Shown here: one piece after another, positions 6,101 to 14,342 of the stretch
Numbering within the stretch: position 1 is the first letter of the stretch
How the letters are laid out: every line of letters begins with the position of its first letter
Origin: a virus
Length of the DNA stretch: 24,487 bases
Direction: 5' to 3' (one strand)
Virus record (IMG/VR): IMGVR_UViG_3300034104_003099
Span: 1-24,487 of that record
The notes under the pieces: generated by a model
Databases searched by the model: none
What the model was told of the DNA's origin: nothing
Seen by the model: the letters and a program-made list of their open reading frames with translations, nothing else
Position numbers and translations under genes: made by a program

Positions 6101-8900
6101 AGGCATTAACTGTTAAAGTTAAGCCATTTTGAGTTGCTGTACCACTGTATGTAACCCCGGTAACTAGTGCAGCTCCGCCTTTGTACAGTCTAACACTATT
6201 ACCAGTTGGTAGCGTATATCCGGTGCCGTCATTTAGTGTTGTGACTACATCGCTATCGCTGATTAGGTCAATATTGATGGCATCACTACCTTTGGCTCCC
6301 TCTTTAGATTTACTAATAGTAAGAGACTTATTAAGCTGTGTAGTGCCGATGGTAGCGCGCAGAGAAATTTCTGCAAAATCTGCTGTAATGCCACCACTAG
6401 CAATACTTAATACACCATTGGTTAGTGTAACTTTGGTTGCATCAGTGCCTGTTTGACTAGTAATACTGTATGTAACTGTTGGTGGCGTTAATATTTCTGT
6501 GCCACGCAATGTTACCAAATTGCTGGTTATAGGGAACTGGCCTGCAACAGGAACGCCAGCATTATCGCAAGTCAGTGTTTGATTTTCATTTGTAATACCG
6601 AATACAAGTGCATCATCGCCTTCTTTTACACTATATAATGTAAGCGCGTCAAATACACTAATACTGGGTATGCTACTGCTGGTAACTGTACAATTAACTA
6701 ATTTTGGGCTGCCTTCAAATGCTGAAATTTGTATGCTGGCGTCATCGTCAAACTGTGGCTGTGCTACGCCATCAATTGTCCAAGTATACTCTGTATTCGG
6801 TACATTAATTGCTGTAGCAGTAATGGTTATATTACTAGGTGCTAATATTCCAGTATTTTTGTTTTTAACAAACACTTGACTAGTGCTTGTTAAATTAACT
6901 ACTGGAGCACTATTACCTTCCAATATTTTATTTAACCTAACACTTTTAATTATTTCTGTGGTACCAATTGTAAACTTAACGTTGAAGCTGCAATAAGTAG
7001 CATTAATATCTGCTACGGTAACTATACCTGTAGTTTGATTTATTGAAATATCCGCGGGCAGTATGCCTACTAAGTCTTGTAGTGCATATTGAATAGTGCC
7101 AGGAGTACTATTATTTAATACGGTACCCCCACGCAATACTGTGGTATTGATATAAAATGGAAATTGTGTTGGTTCGGGTATACCTTCACTGTCGCAAGAA
7201 ATACCAGTAAATTCTGGAGTACAAAATGCTATTATCGCACTATCTCCGGAATCTACAAAGTATACAGTATGCTCATCAAACTGTGTGATAGATTCGCCTT
7301 GCGAGTTCAAGCCAGTTACATCAACACGAATAGTTTTAAATTCTGTATTGGTGAACTTATTAACTCTAAAGTCAGATTCAGTTTCGCCAGCTTGCACTAC
7401 GCCATCAACTCGCCATTGAAACTGTGGATTTGTGATGTTACTAGTAGCTGCTAGTAGATCAATATAGTTTGGAGCAGTGGCACTAATAGGTTCATTGGCC
7501 GGGCGTACAAAGGCCTGAGCACCCTTAATGGTAACTATTGGCGCACTGATGCCTGGAAATCCTTGCTTGCTTTTTGCAAAGTTTTGCTTTACTATCCTAG
7601 TATCGACAAATCCAGCAGTAGTTTTGTACGTAATTGTATACTCAATATACGCAGTATCCGTGGTCATTGTGCTGTGTGAGCCAAACACTATACTATTATT
7701 TTGTACAGTCCAATCATCGTCTGGAACAATACCAAAACCTTGTATAGTAGTAACACTCCAACTTCCAGCGGCCCACGTAGACGGAGCTCCGCCACTGGTA
7801 CTTACAGCTAATTTTGTGGCACCTTCGTATACCGTAATTTTAGTACCACTTTCATTGTACTCTGCTGGATCTATTTGACCTAATTCGGTAGATTGAAGCT
7901 GAACTACAGGATTGTCTACGTCTACAGTAATCTCATTGGTACCGTTGTTTAGCCTGAATACTGTGTCTAAATCGTAAATGTCTCCAACTCTAGCTTCAAT
8001 AGTTATATATCCAATATCGCTGGATATATGAAACTGTTGGTTGGTGATTTCTATAGACTTAGGATCTCCGGGAACAACTGTAAACTGTACTGTTGGTGTA
8101 GATATTAGCGTGCCGTCCCGCCTGTAGGCACGAACAGTAAAAGTAGGATTACCAACTAAATTTACTAGATTTGCAGTAGCCTTAATCTTTGCAGTATCTG
8201 CTAGTATAGCCGTATCATTTTTATATATAAATACGTCTGGGCTGGTGGTAAGTGTAATTTGAGGTGCGTCTTGTCCGATACCGTCTACAATATTCCAGTC
8301 ACGTGTAACAGTAATATTGTTATAGATAGCGTAAAAAGTTATTTTGGCATTTTTAGTGCCACTGGTCCAGCCAGTAGCACTAAATTGTCCTGTAGTTGCA
8401 TTGATAGTAGCAATTAGTCCATTTGTTGCACTACCCGATACTACACCATACTGAACACCGTTGCCAGTTACTTCGGTGTTGTATTCCCATACACGAAAAG
8501 TTCCAGTAGCAGGTGCCCAGTCTAGGTTAGAAGTGGCTGCTTCTCTTGACAAGTACACAGGATCATTTGTAAGCTCACCATATACCGTGGTAAGCTCATC
8601 GTATGTTTTAGCAGTTAACTGTGCAGAAATAGTATAGATACTAGGTTCAATTTTGCTTATAAAAGCATAACGAACATAGTATCTAGTATTCATCTGTAAA
8701 TCAGTAAGGATTATAGATGAATTAGCCGCAAAGTCAATAGCACTTGCAGGATCCGGAGTGAATCCTGCAGTTGTGCTAATCCACACCTTAACACCAGTAA
8801 GATCATCACGAACTCTTGGCTCGCTAGGATCTGTTGTGTCATAGGGTGGGGTCAACATTAGATATAGTTGCTTAATGCCACGAAATAGGGTAGCTGACAT
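3126..8900 (-). CDS. Giant central tail fibre / host-recognition protein
   Basis: The 1924-residue protein is the longest in the window. Residues 1-230 hold an FN3-like start and an Ig-like domain; to about 1320 it is a string of Ig-like or cadherin-like beta modules of about 100 residues, each closing with KSKQG- or GIGQD-like linkers, including two almost equal copies of 104 residues (about 869-1076). Residues about 1320-1450 resemble the central straight fibre part of J-type proteins (QTIGFTGLVTFTS, GGRITTGLVVADRI). Residues about 1458-1834 are a Gly/Asn/Thr-rich 60-residue repeat probably folded as a trimeric beta-helix. The C-terminus, with GAITAGKIQVNNLQ and NIIRVYDSSNTLRVRIG, is typical of lambda-like J ends. 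It follows the hub gene by a few bases with AAGGAAG. Role in adsorption is inferred. Confidence 0.8.
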   Translation of the reverse strand: MSATLFRGIKQLYLMLTPPYDTTDPSEPRVRDDLTGVKVWISTTAGFTPDPASAIDFAANSSIILTDLQMNTRYYVRYAFISKIEPSIYTISAQLTAKTYDELTTVYGELTNDPVYLSREAATSNLDWAPATGTFRVWEYNTEVTGNGVQYGVVSGSATNGLIATINATTGQFSATGWTSGTKNAKITFYAIYNNITVTRDWNIVDGIGQDAPQITLTTSPDVFIYKNDTAILADTAKIKATANLVNLVGNPTFTVRAYRRDGTLISTPTVQFTVVPGDPKSIEITNQQFHISSDIGYITIEARVGDIYDLDTVFRLNNGTNEITVDVDNPVVQLQSTELGQIDPAEYNESGTKITVYEGATKLAVSTSGGAPSTWAAGSWSVTTIQGFGIVPDDDWTVQNNSIVFGSHSTMTTDTAYIEYTITYKTTAGFVDTRIVKQNFAKSKQGFPGISAPIVTIKGAQAFVRPANEPISATAPNYIDLLAATSNITNPQFQWRVDGVVQAGETESDFRVNKFTNTEFKTIRVDVTGLNSQGESITQFDEHTVYFVDSGDSAIIAFCTPEFTGISCDSEGIPEPTQFPFYINTTVLRGGTVLNNSTPGTIQYALQDLVGILPADISINQTTGIVTVADINATYCSFNVKFTIGTTEIIKSVRLNKILEGNSAPVVNLTSTSQVFVKNKNTGILAPSNITITATAINVPNTEYTWTIDGVAQPQFDDDASIQISAFEGSPKLVNCTVTSSSIPSISVFDALTLYSVKEGDDALVFGITNENQTLTCDNAGVPVAGQFPITSNLVTLRGTEILTPPTVTYSITSQTGTDATKVTLTNGVLSIASGGITADFAEISLRATIGTTQLNKSLTISKSKEGAKGSDAINIDLISDSDVVTTLNDGTGYTLPTGNSVRLYKGGAALVTGVTYSGTATQNGLTLTVNASTGALTLSGTSWTSNQENFTITANYTGISYTVVYSIAKSKQGSDAINIDLISDSDVVTTLNDGTGYTLPTGNSVRLYKGGVVLTSGVTYSGTATQNGLTLTVNSATGALTLSGTSWVSNQENFIVTASYAGTSYTITYSIAKSRQGVKGDNAKTVDITGITNFKVNTAGTYSPTSAALTAVTQNITAPTYSWTITGATPATSTASSVTITPAANVQSITAQLTVTEPSTSQTFTKTVTLSVAYDGSAGAAAKGIDISGATNVSFKLVGGVYTPTPPVTLTATPQNLTSPTYSWTISGGSFSGSSTVTTSTASSVTVYPTSSTSVTVNLIATDSGTQYSKSVVFSVVSDGIGQDGKRTSTGYVYYYQSSATAPTGLSTTGVTYTFATGVFSGGVFAGGTWSTQAPQFVASNGNKYWAATYTVVENTAGGGTGTGSNISFGTVSQTIGFTGLVTFTSANAVTDGTNGLSFGATGQTQIDGGRITTGLVVADRIDSRGLSIKDANGNIILAAGTALDWSSISTSYPNSLNNAAIVIDAVTGALNGIGTGTGTAVRNSNISINNAGTLSGAGGGTVTIGGLGYSGDLDAQRNNRISINATNGTLDGIGTGTGTAVRNSNITVSNNGTLNNAGGGTVTIGGLGYSGDLDAQRNNRITISGGNISGIGTGDGTTVANSSITINSTNGTLDGIGTGTGTAVRNSNISINNAGTLSGAGGGTVTIGGLGYSGDLDAQRNSRISIDSTNGTLDGIGTGTGTAVRNSNISINNAGTLSGAGGGTVTIGGLGYSGDLDAQRNSRININASTGTLDGIGTGTGTAVRNTNITMSSSGTINNAGGGTVTISGLGYTGDLAANNTFVDTSGNIQGVSQNAGTAVRNSNISISSTGTLSGAGGGTVSLSGLGAGNFATLNQITQFNISTYIASAAIGAAYIGELGAANIAAGAITAGKIQVNNLQAVSATIGTLRTATSGARVEISDNIIRVYDSSNTLRVRIGVF
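3400..4530 (-). repeat. 180-bp tandem repeat array (60-residue Gly-rich beta unit) in the fibre gene
   Basis: The block ATAGTAACTGTACC recurs at about 3594, 3772, 3952, 4201 and 4381, with a diverged copy near 3427, so the period is 180 bases. The 3952-4201 gap is 249, which is one unit plus an extra 69-base partial unit. Each unit reads GIGTGTGTAVRNSNI, then a NAGTL turn, AGGGTVTIGGLGYSGDLD and AQRNNRI. About six full units and one truncated unit are present; those at the 3' end of the gene (low coordinates) are the most diverged. Confidence 0.9.
5670..6300 (-). repeat. Tandem pair of 104-codon Ig-like module copies in the fibre gene
   Basis: Two neighbouring segments about 312 bases apart (for example the GTGACTACATC blocks at 5929 and 6241) encode almost the same module, beginning DAINIDLISDSDVV and ending YSIAKSKQG or YSIAKSRQG. 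Differences are mostly at third codon positions plus a few residues (GAALVTG against GVVLTSG), so the duplication is recent but not fresh. Confidence 0.85.
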
Positions 8901-8909
8901 ACACTTCCT

Positions 8910-11900
8910 TTATGTTGCATACTTAATAGTTGTAACAACTATAGTATCTACAGCACTTGCCTGGCTGTACTCATTTGTTCTAGTTACTACTCTACAAGCT
9001 ACTTTATAAGTAATACCTGTTTCTGACAGTCTGGGACTTGGTTGATCTAATAAATTAAATCTACCCTCTACAATACTTTGTGTAACTTGTATTTCATTAT
9101 CTGGATCTGTTGGATCTAGTTCCCAAAAGTCTTCGGTTCCAGTATCTTTTACTATTCTGTACTCATAAGTTTTGAAATCGCTTGGCAAGTCAAAATCTTC
9201 AGGGGTAGCAACTATGTAAGTACCTTCAAGAGTTAGCTTTAATGTATTTGTGACAGTTTCAGCACCAGCTGCACCTGCCACAAATAATGTGGGATTAGTC
9301 CACGGACCGTATACAGTACCCAATGCGTCTGCATATCTAATACGTACTTTATACATAATACCGGTAGTTAACCCAGTAAACGTATAATTACCGGTTTCTT
9401 TTCTAACTGATTGAATGTTTGCAGGACTACTACCATTAAACTGTTCATCGGCACGAATTAACTGCATTTGAACAAATACGGCATAGTTGGTTAATCCAGC
9501 TGGATTACTAAAGCTTATTAGTGCACCTGTTTGATATGTACCTGTTGCGATTTGTTGACTAGTACCGCGATTACTTAGTATAGAGTTCAAGACTGGCGAT
9601 TCCGTAATAGTATTAACTATTACACCAGTTGTGGCAGTAATATTGGCATTATAAGTTACGCTTGGAAACTCACTTGCCAAGTTTAGTGAATATATTTCAG
9701 AGCTATAGTCAGTTAGTACTATTCTGGCTGTTAAGTTTGTACTTGGTTCTACAGATAGTACGATTAACTCTTGAGTTTCCTGATTTAATTCACCTATAAT
9801 AAATAGGTTGTCTACCTCTAAACCATCTCCTACTGTAATCGCCGTACTGCAGGTAACCGTACTATAATATCCAGTAGTTGTTACTGCTTGTATGTTTTTA
9901 TAAACGCTGCTTAATCCAGGAGTACCAGACTTAACATTAGTTCTAATTAATATTCTATACTGTTTACCAGTTTCTAAATAAATATCTTCTGTTAATGTAA
10001 GCTGATTGCCATTAATGTCCTTAATTCTTCCGCTGCCACTGCCCCAAAGTGGTACGTCATGTGTAACTCGCACCAAATCACCACGATTGCACACCAAATA
10101 CTCAAAATCAGTATTAATGGTATAAATTTCTGGACGCAGCTTAAGTTGAGCTAGGTGCCACTTGGCAAAAAACTTTGCCTGATCGCTGTTGGTGATACCA
10201 GGTAGTTGCAGTTCTTCAAATACTTCAGCATTACTAGCATTTTTAGCATAGTTATAAACTATTAATTCTTTTGTTTGATAAGCATCGGACTCGTCTTGAA
10301 TAGTCACACGGAATGCGTCCGGTATTTTTGGCAACGCTTTTGTAGATTCAAAGCCCCAGCTATTGTGCGGAGTAAAATGCTGTACTACATATGGCCTAGC
10401 CTTGTCAATTACAACACTCCACTTGCCGTCTATAAATATCGGGCTGGCCATGCCTGCTGCACAGATATCACGAAGTGCATCCATTACACTAATGGTGCCG
10501 GTGATAACGCCATTATAGCTTAACACAGGTTTGCCTGTTTGCGTATTTTTAGTGCTGCAGAATTCGTGCCATTCTTGAATTTTTGCTAAATCAACTTTTT
10601 GTGCAATGTCTTCAATAAAGGTATTGCTTTCTAGTCTTGCTACTCTGTAAGCATTTGCAGGGTGTGCAAGTACATACAAAAATAGACTAGCCGGATTATT
10701 GGTAGCGCGGAAAGGCTCCCATTTATCAGTAGTGCTATTCCAGTCATAAGTAAGTGTTTGAACTAAGGCATTAATACCGTCAACACTACCGTTTACCTTA
10801 TTAGAACTTTGTACTTGTATAACAGTTCTGGCTAAATTACCGCGAGGTAACTTTTGTAGTGGCGCTCTACTGTTATAGCAAGTTGCATTTAGTAGTGCAA
10901 CTTTATGATACTTGCGTAATCCTTCAACATTTTCAGGATCGTCGTTGTCTACTCTGCGTACACGAAGTTTGTATACTGCTTCCTCCAGCCCACGCAAAGA
11001 ATGTACGTGGTTAAAAGGATCTTTACGTTTAGTATAAATATCATTAGTACCAAAAGTAAGAAATGTTCCTAATGCCTTTAGTGGGGCATCGCTTGTACCT
11101 TGCTTACTTGTTACTTTAAATGCAACTGCGGCTTTACCGCCTTCGCTATTATTGGCTACAATCTGTACTTGATGAGTACCCGCCTCTAGTCTTAATCTAC
11201 CAGTTGCAGTAGTTCTCCAACTTTGTTTAGGTATATCAAATAGCTTAGCACCATCTACATAAACTTGTGCTTCGTCGTCCACAGCGGCTTCAAAGTAAAA
11301 GTCTCTAGCGTCTGTAACAGTAAAGCTACCGCGTAAATCTATAGTTGTGTTGCTACCAACCCATACACCGTTTTGCTTTAAGAAATCAGACCAGCCATTA
11401 TAAGTATCGCTAACAGGTGTAGCAGCTGTTTGGGTGCCACTTAGCACCAATTGATTCACTCTGGTAACAAAATGTGTTTCGGTAGTGGCTACGCCACCCT
11501 GAGGCACTGCTTGCGGATAATAAGTACCGCCACTAACTGTAACTAATACACTGCCTGTTGGCTGTATGTAATCACCCATATCAACAGTAATATTCTGGGT
11601 TGTTAGCGTAAATCCGTTATAGCCTTGATTATTTAGCGCGGTTAAGTGGTTGATGGTCTCTACTAAACCATCGTTTCCGTGTATACATATGCTGTGCAAC
11701 TTAACATAGTCTGTTGGAATTGTTGGCAATCTTGTAAAAGTTTGGGTACTGTCCACCAAGTTGCCCAAGCTGCTATCAGTTAACAGCGTCTGTAGCTGTT
11801 GATTTGGATTTTGATCTTTGTTGTCTGTTGGCGTGCCTGCTAGCTCTACAATTTCACCTTGTGGTGTTAAGCACAGCACATACCACTTAAATAAGTTTTG

Positions 11901-13448
11901 GGAAACTACAGTATTGCCGTCATAGTCAGTAGTACTAATACTAGCGCCGGTTAGCGTCTTTGAATAGGCTGTTACGGAACTAGGCGTGGCAGGATTACTA
12001 GACACTACACCTGCTTGATACTGTGGTGTAGAGCCGAAGTTTTCCCCCACTTTAGCCACTTGAATTTCAACTGTGGTAGTAGTTTCTTGTACTTTGCCTG
12101 CATCTCCACCAGTTGTTTTGATTGCACGCAAACCTTCTGGAAATGTTAGGGCGATATCAATGCCTGTTGAGGGCTGCAAGAAAGTGACCTCTCGCCAAAC
12201 ATTGGTACCTTCTTGCGCGTTGTTTACTAACTCACCTTGCTGGGCATAGACTTGTTCTACGTCTTCAGGATAACGCTTATTAAAATCTGCAGTCTCTTGC
12301 GTAGTTTCCGCAAAATCACCAGTTAAAATATACGGACGCGGTAATCCCTTGCTTGTATCAGCATCGTAAAATGCCGACTCTAAGTTAGTAGCGCCAACAC
12401 AAATATCGTCTATTTGTAGCGGGCCAAAACCCCAAATAATAAGCAAGTTTAAGATGTTGGTGTCTGTTAGCGTTTTGGTATACGGCGTAGCTCCCAATAA
12501 TCCTACGTATCTAACCTTACCAAGCACAATAGGAATAGCACCAAATCTATTTGCTTGGTTACTACTGCCGTTGAACAAGTTTAGTTGATTTGGTGTACCC
12601 GGATCATTCTGTGAAGGCGGACGAATTGGGGCAACTGCATTCTGCAAAATAGCTGTTGCAGTCATAGAAGCTGCTGTAATAATAGTAGCGGCTGTTGCTG
12701 CTTTAACTCCCAAGGTACTTGCCACTTTTGCCGCAAAAGTACCGCTAGGATCGCCAATCGTCATTTGTACTGCAATGAATACTGCTAGCATTACTAACAT
12801 ACGGCCCGTGCCACGACCTTGTGCTAGTACACGATACGAAACTTGTTGTCCGCCTTGCACAACAGTGGTAGCCCACTTGTCTTGAGGAATAGGCACGCCG
12901 TCCAACATTAGTACCAATCTAGAAACTAGCTGCGGATTAACACTGTACTTTTCGTTTACTAGTGCAACTACTTCAGCCAGGGTACAGCCTTCAGTAACTA
13001 TATCTACAGCAGTAGTTATCTTTAGTGGATGCGGCGCTCCCAATACTTGTACAGTATTGGCGTCTACCTGATACCTAAAAAATCCTTGGAATCGTTTGTT
13101 CCACACTGCACTATTTAGCGACTCTATGACACTATCTAAGCCGTCGCGACTGTGCAAAAACTTATTATCGCCAACATACACGCCAACGTGAGCAGGTTCG
13201 CCATAAATGTTAAACAAGCACAAATCGCCAGCAACAGGAGTTTCTACTTGTTGCCAGCTATCTTTGTGATGATTAATCAGTTTCGTAACTTGTTCATCCC
13301 AACTACCAGTATAAAGGTCGCTGTAGTCTGGTAGCTCTATATTGAGATTATGCTTATAGAATAATCTGGCTAAGCCCCAGCAGTCTACGCCTTGCCAGGT
13401 TCTACCATTTTCTTGGTATGGCAAACCAATATACTTATCTATATTCAT
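8910..13448 (-). CDS. Fused K-I-J tail tip protein: NlpC/P60 peptidase, tip assembly and attachment hub
   Basis: This 1512-residue protein joins three lambda functions in one chain. Residues 1-130 are an NlpC/P60 domain with Cys23 in GVDCWGLARLFY, His87 in PAHVGVYVG and His99 in FLHS as the likely catalytic set; it should cut peptidoglycan peptides during entry or have an assembly role. Residues about 131-210 look like the beta-grasp start of gpI, followed by a hydrophobic helix near 211-230 and an Ala-rich region. From about 290 (NRFGAIPIVLGKVRYVG) it reads as gpJ, the central hub. At about 683-782 a module with FYFEAAVDDEAQVYVDG and LRLEAGTHQVQI resembles PA14, a carbohydrate-binding fold. 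Fibronectin III-like repeats lie at about 1290-1400. It ends just before the fibre gene, which continues the tip. The start is in a TAATG overlap. Confidence 0.85.
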   Translation of the reverse strand: MNIDKYIGLPYQENGRTWQGVDCWGLARLFYKHNLNIELPDYSDLYTGSWDEQVTKLINHHKDSWQQVETPVAGDLCLFNIYGEPAHVGVYVGDNKFLHSRDGLDSVIESLNSAVWNKRFQGFFRYQVDANTVQVLGAPHPLKITTAVDIVTEGCTLAEVVALVNEKYSVNPQLVSRLVLMLDGVPIPQDKWATTVVQGGQQVSYRVLAQGRGTGRMLVMLAVFIAVQMTIGDPSGTFAAKVASTLGVKAATAATIITAASMTATAILQNAVAPIRPPSQNDPGTPNQLNLFNGSSNQANRFGAIPIVLGKVRYVGLLGATPYTKTLTDTNILNLLIIWGFGPLQIDDICVGATNLESAFYDADTSKGLPRPYILTGDFAETTQETADFNKRYPEDVEQVYAQQGELVNNAQEGTNVWREVTFLQPSTGIDIALTFPEGLRAIKTTGGDAGKVQETTTTVEIQVAKVGENFGSTPQYQAGVVSSNPATPSSVTAYSKTLTGASISTTDYDGNTVVSQNLFKWYVLCLTPQGEIVELAGTPTDNKDQNPNQQLQTLLTDSSLGNLVDSTQTFTRLPTIPTDYVKLHSICIHGNDGLVETINHLTALNNQGYNGFTLTTQNITVDMGDYIQPTGSVLVTVSGGTYYPQAVPQGGVATTETHFVTRVNQLVLSGTQTAATPVSDTYNGWSDFLKQNGVWVGSNTTIDLRGSFTVTDARDFYFEAAVDDEAQVYVDGAKLFDIPKQSWRTTATGRLRLEAGTHQVQIVANNSEGGKAAVAFKVTSKQGTSDAPLKALGTFLTFGTNDIYTKRKDPFNHVHSLRGLEEAVYKLRVRRVDNDDPENVEGLRKYHKVALLNATCYNSRAPLQKLPRGNLARTVIQVQSSNKVNGSVDGINALVQTLTYDWNSTTDKWEPFRATNNPASLFLYVLAHPANAYRVARLESNTFIEDIAQKVDLAKIQEWHEFCSTKNTQTGKPVLSYNGVITGTISVMDALRDICAAGMASPIFIDGKWSVVIDKARPYVVQHFTPHNSWGFESTKALPKIPDAFRVTIQDESDAYQTKELIVYNYAKNASNAEVFEELQLPGITNSDQAKFFAKWHLAQLKLRPEIYTINTDFEYLVCNRGDLVRVTHDVPLWGSGSGRIKDINGNQLTLTEDIYLETGKQYRILIRTNVKSGTPGLSSVYKNIQAVTTTGYYSTVTCSTAITVGDGLEVDNLFIIGELNQETQELIVLSVEPSTNLTARIVLTDYSSEIYSLNLASEFPSVTYNANITATTGVIVNTITESPVLNSILSNRGTSQQIATGTYQTGALISFSNPAGLTNYAVFVQMQLIRADEQFNGSSPANIQSVRKETGNYTFTGLTTGIMYKVRIRYADALGTVYGPWTNPTLFVAGAAGAETVTNTLKLTLEGTYIVATPEDFDLPSDFKTYEYRIVKDTGTEDFWELDPTDPDNEIQVTQSIVEGRFNLLDQPSPRLSETGITYKVACRVVTRTNEYSQASAVDTIVVTTIKYAT

Positions 13449-13975
13449 TAGAATAGTCCTGGAAAGTAGTTGGGTGTAAAATTATAACAAGGAAAAGGTT
13501 CTCTTGTAAAGTCTATCATATCTAACTCTAAGCTAATACTCTCAGCGTTATAGGTGGCACCAGTTATAAAGAAGCCAGGAAAACTGGCTTCTACAGTATT
13601 GGGGCTACTAGCCAACACCAATTCCAGTGTCACTTGCGTAGGGTTAGTTAACTGTGTGCGAATTAGTTGAATCGCTTCTTTTGTTATGTAATTTAGTGTT
13701 ATACTGCACCTACCCACGCCAGCTTCTTCTTCACTGGGCATACTAATTTCCAGTGGTAAAAATAGAAAACTTTTACCGCGACTTTCTACGCCGTATACAA
13801 CTTCGTCGTCTGTGGTAAGTGCCGTTAATCTGCCTATATAACCGTCTGCCAATAATACTGGCGTGTTAGGGCTAACAGGATTTTGAATAGTTAGCAGCGT
13901 AATAAGCTGTTCGTCCGTTTCTGTGGAGAACATAGCTTTTAATGCTTGTGGGCTAAGTGTAACTAGTCTACTCAT
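13448..13975 (-). CDS. Tail tip protein (lambda gpL position; DUF1833-like)
   Basis: This 175-residue protein resembles the DUF1833 family of phage tip/baseplate proteins: ADGYIGRL near residue 44, a strand-rich core, and the C-terminal pattern TREPFPCYNFTPNYFPGLF, which is very typical. It holds the lambda gpL place between gpM-like and gpK/J-like proteins. I do not see a clear four-Cys iron-sulphur motif of gpL (only two Cys residues), so it is a positional rather than a strict homolog of gpL. Start and stop overlap with neighbours (ATGA and TAATG), so translation of M-like, L-like and J-like proteins should be coupled. Confidence 0.7.
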   Translation of the reverse strand: MSRLVTLSPQALKAMFSTETDEQLITLLTIQNPVSPNTPVLLADGYIGRLTALTTDDEVVYGVESRGKSFLFLPLEISMPSEEEAGVGRCSITLNYITKEAIQLIRTQLTNPTQVTLELVLASSPNTVEASFPGFFITGATYNAESISLELDMIDFTREPFPCYNFTPNYFPGLF

Positions 13976-14340
13976 GGTAATACTTCAAAATTTATGCTTG
14001 TTTGCCAGTAACCCGGAGCTAAGTACTGCAGTCTATAGAATTCGCCATCTTGCTGTGGTACTATACGTACCTCAACTTGAGTTTGTAGTCTAGGGTGCGT
14101 AAAGTTAAAGCGTTTAGTGCCACGAATAGTATCCTTGACAAAGGTTTCTAACATTGTCGCATGCTGATCTGTCATAATAAAGCTCAGCTGCATGGTCGTG
14201 GGCCTACGCCCACGAACACGCTGCTTTGCCGGACCTGCATCAGTTTGGGATCTTATTACATTGACACCTACAGACTCAGTAAAACCTTTTTGAGGTACTT
14301 GTGGAAAACTATTGGTGCTAGGCCATGAAACTACTGCCAT
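13972..14340 (-). CDS. Minor tail tip protein (lambda gpM-like)
   Basis: This 122-residue protein lies directly after the tape measure, where lambda has gpM, a tip protein near the tube end. It starts MAVVSWPSTNSFPQVPQKGF and ends YWQTSINFEVLP, the start and end pattern of small siphovirus tip proteins; a middle LETFVKDTIRGTKRFNFTHP segment also fits. GAGGAGAT before the ATG is a strong ribosome-binding site, located over the tape measure stop. It overlaps the next gene by ATGA. Confidence 0.65.
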   Translation of the reverse strand: MAVVSWPSTNSFPQVPQKGFTESVGVNVIRSQTDAGPAKQRVRGRRPTTMQLSFIMTDQHATMLETFVKDTIRGTKRFNFTHPRLQTQVEVRIVPQQDGEFYRLQYLAPGYWQTSINFEVLP

Positions 14341-14342
14341 AA

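Noticed and set aside
13465-13510. ATTATA (TATAAT on the minus strand) near 13482
   Set aside because: The matching -35 position reads TTACAA, a poor match, and it lies inside a coding region with coupled genes.
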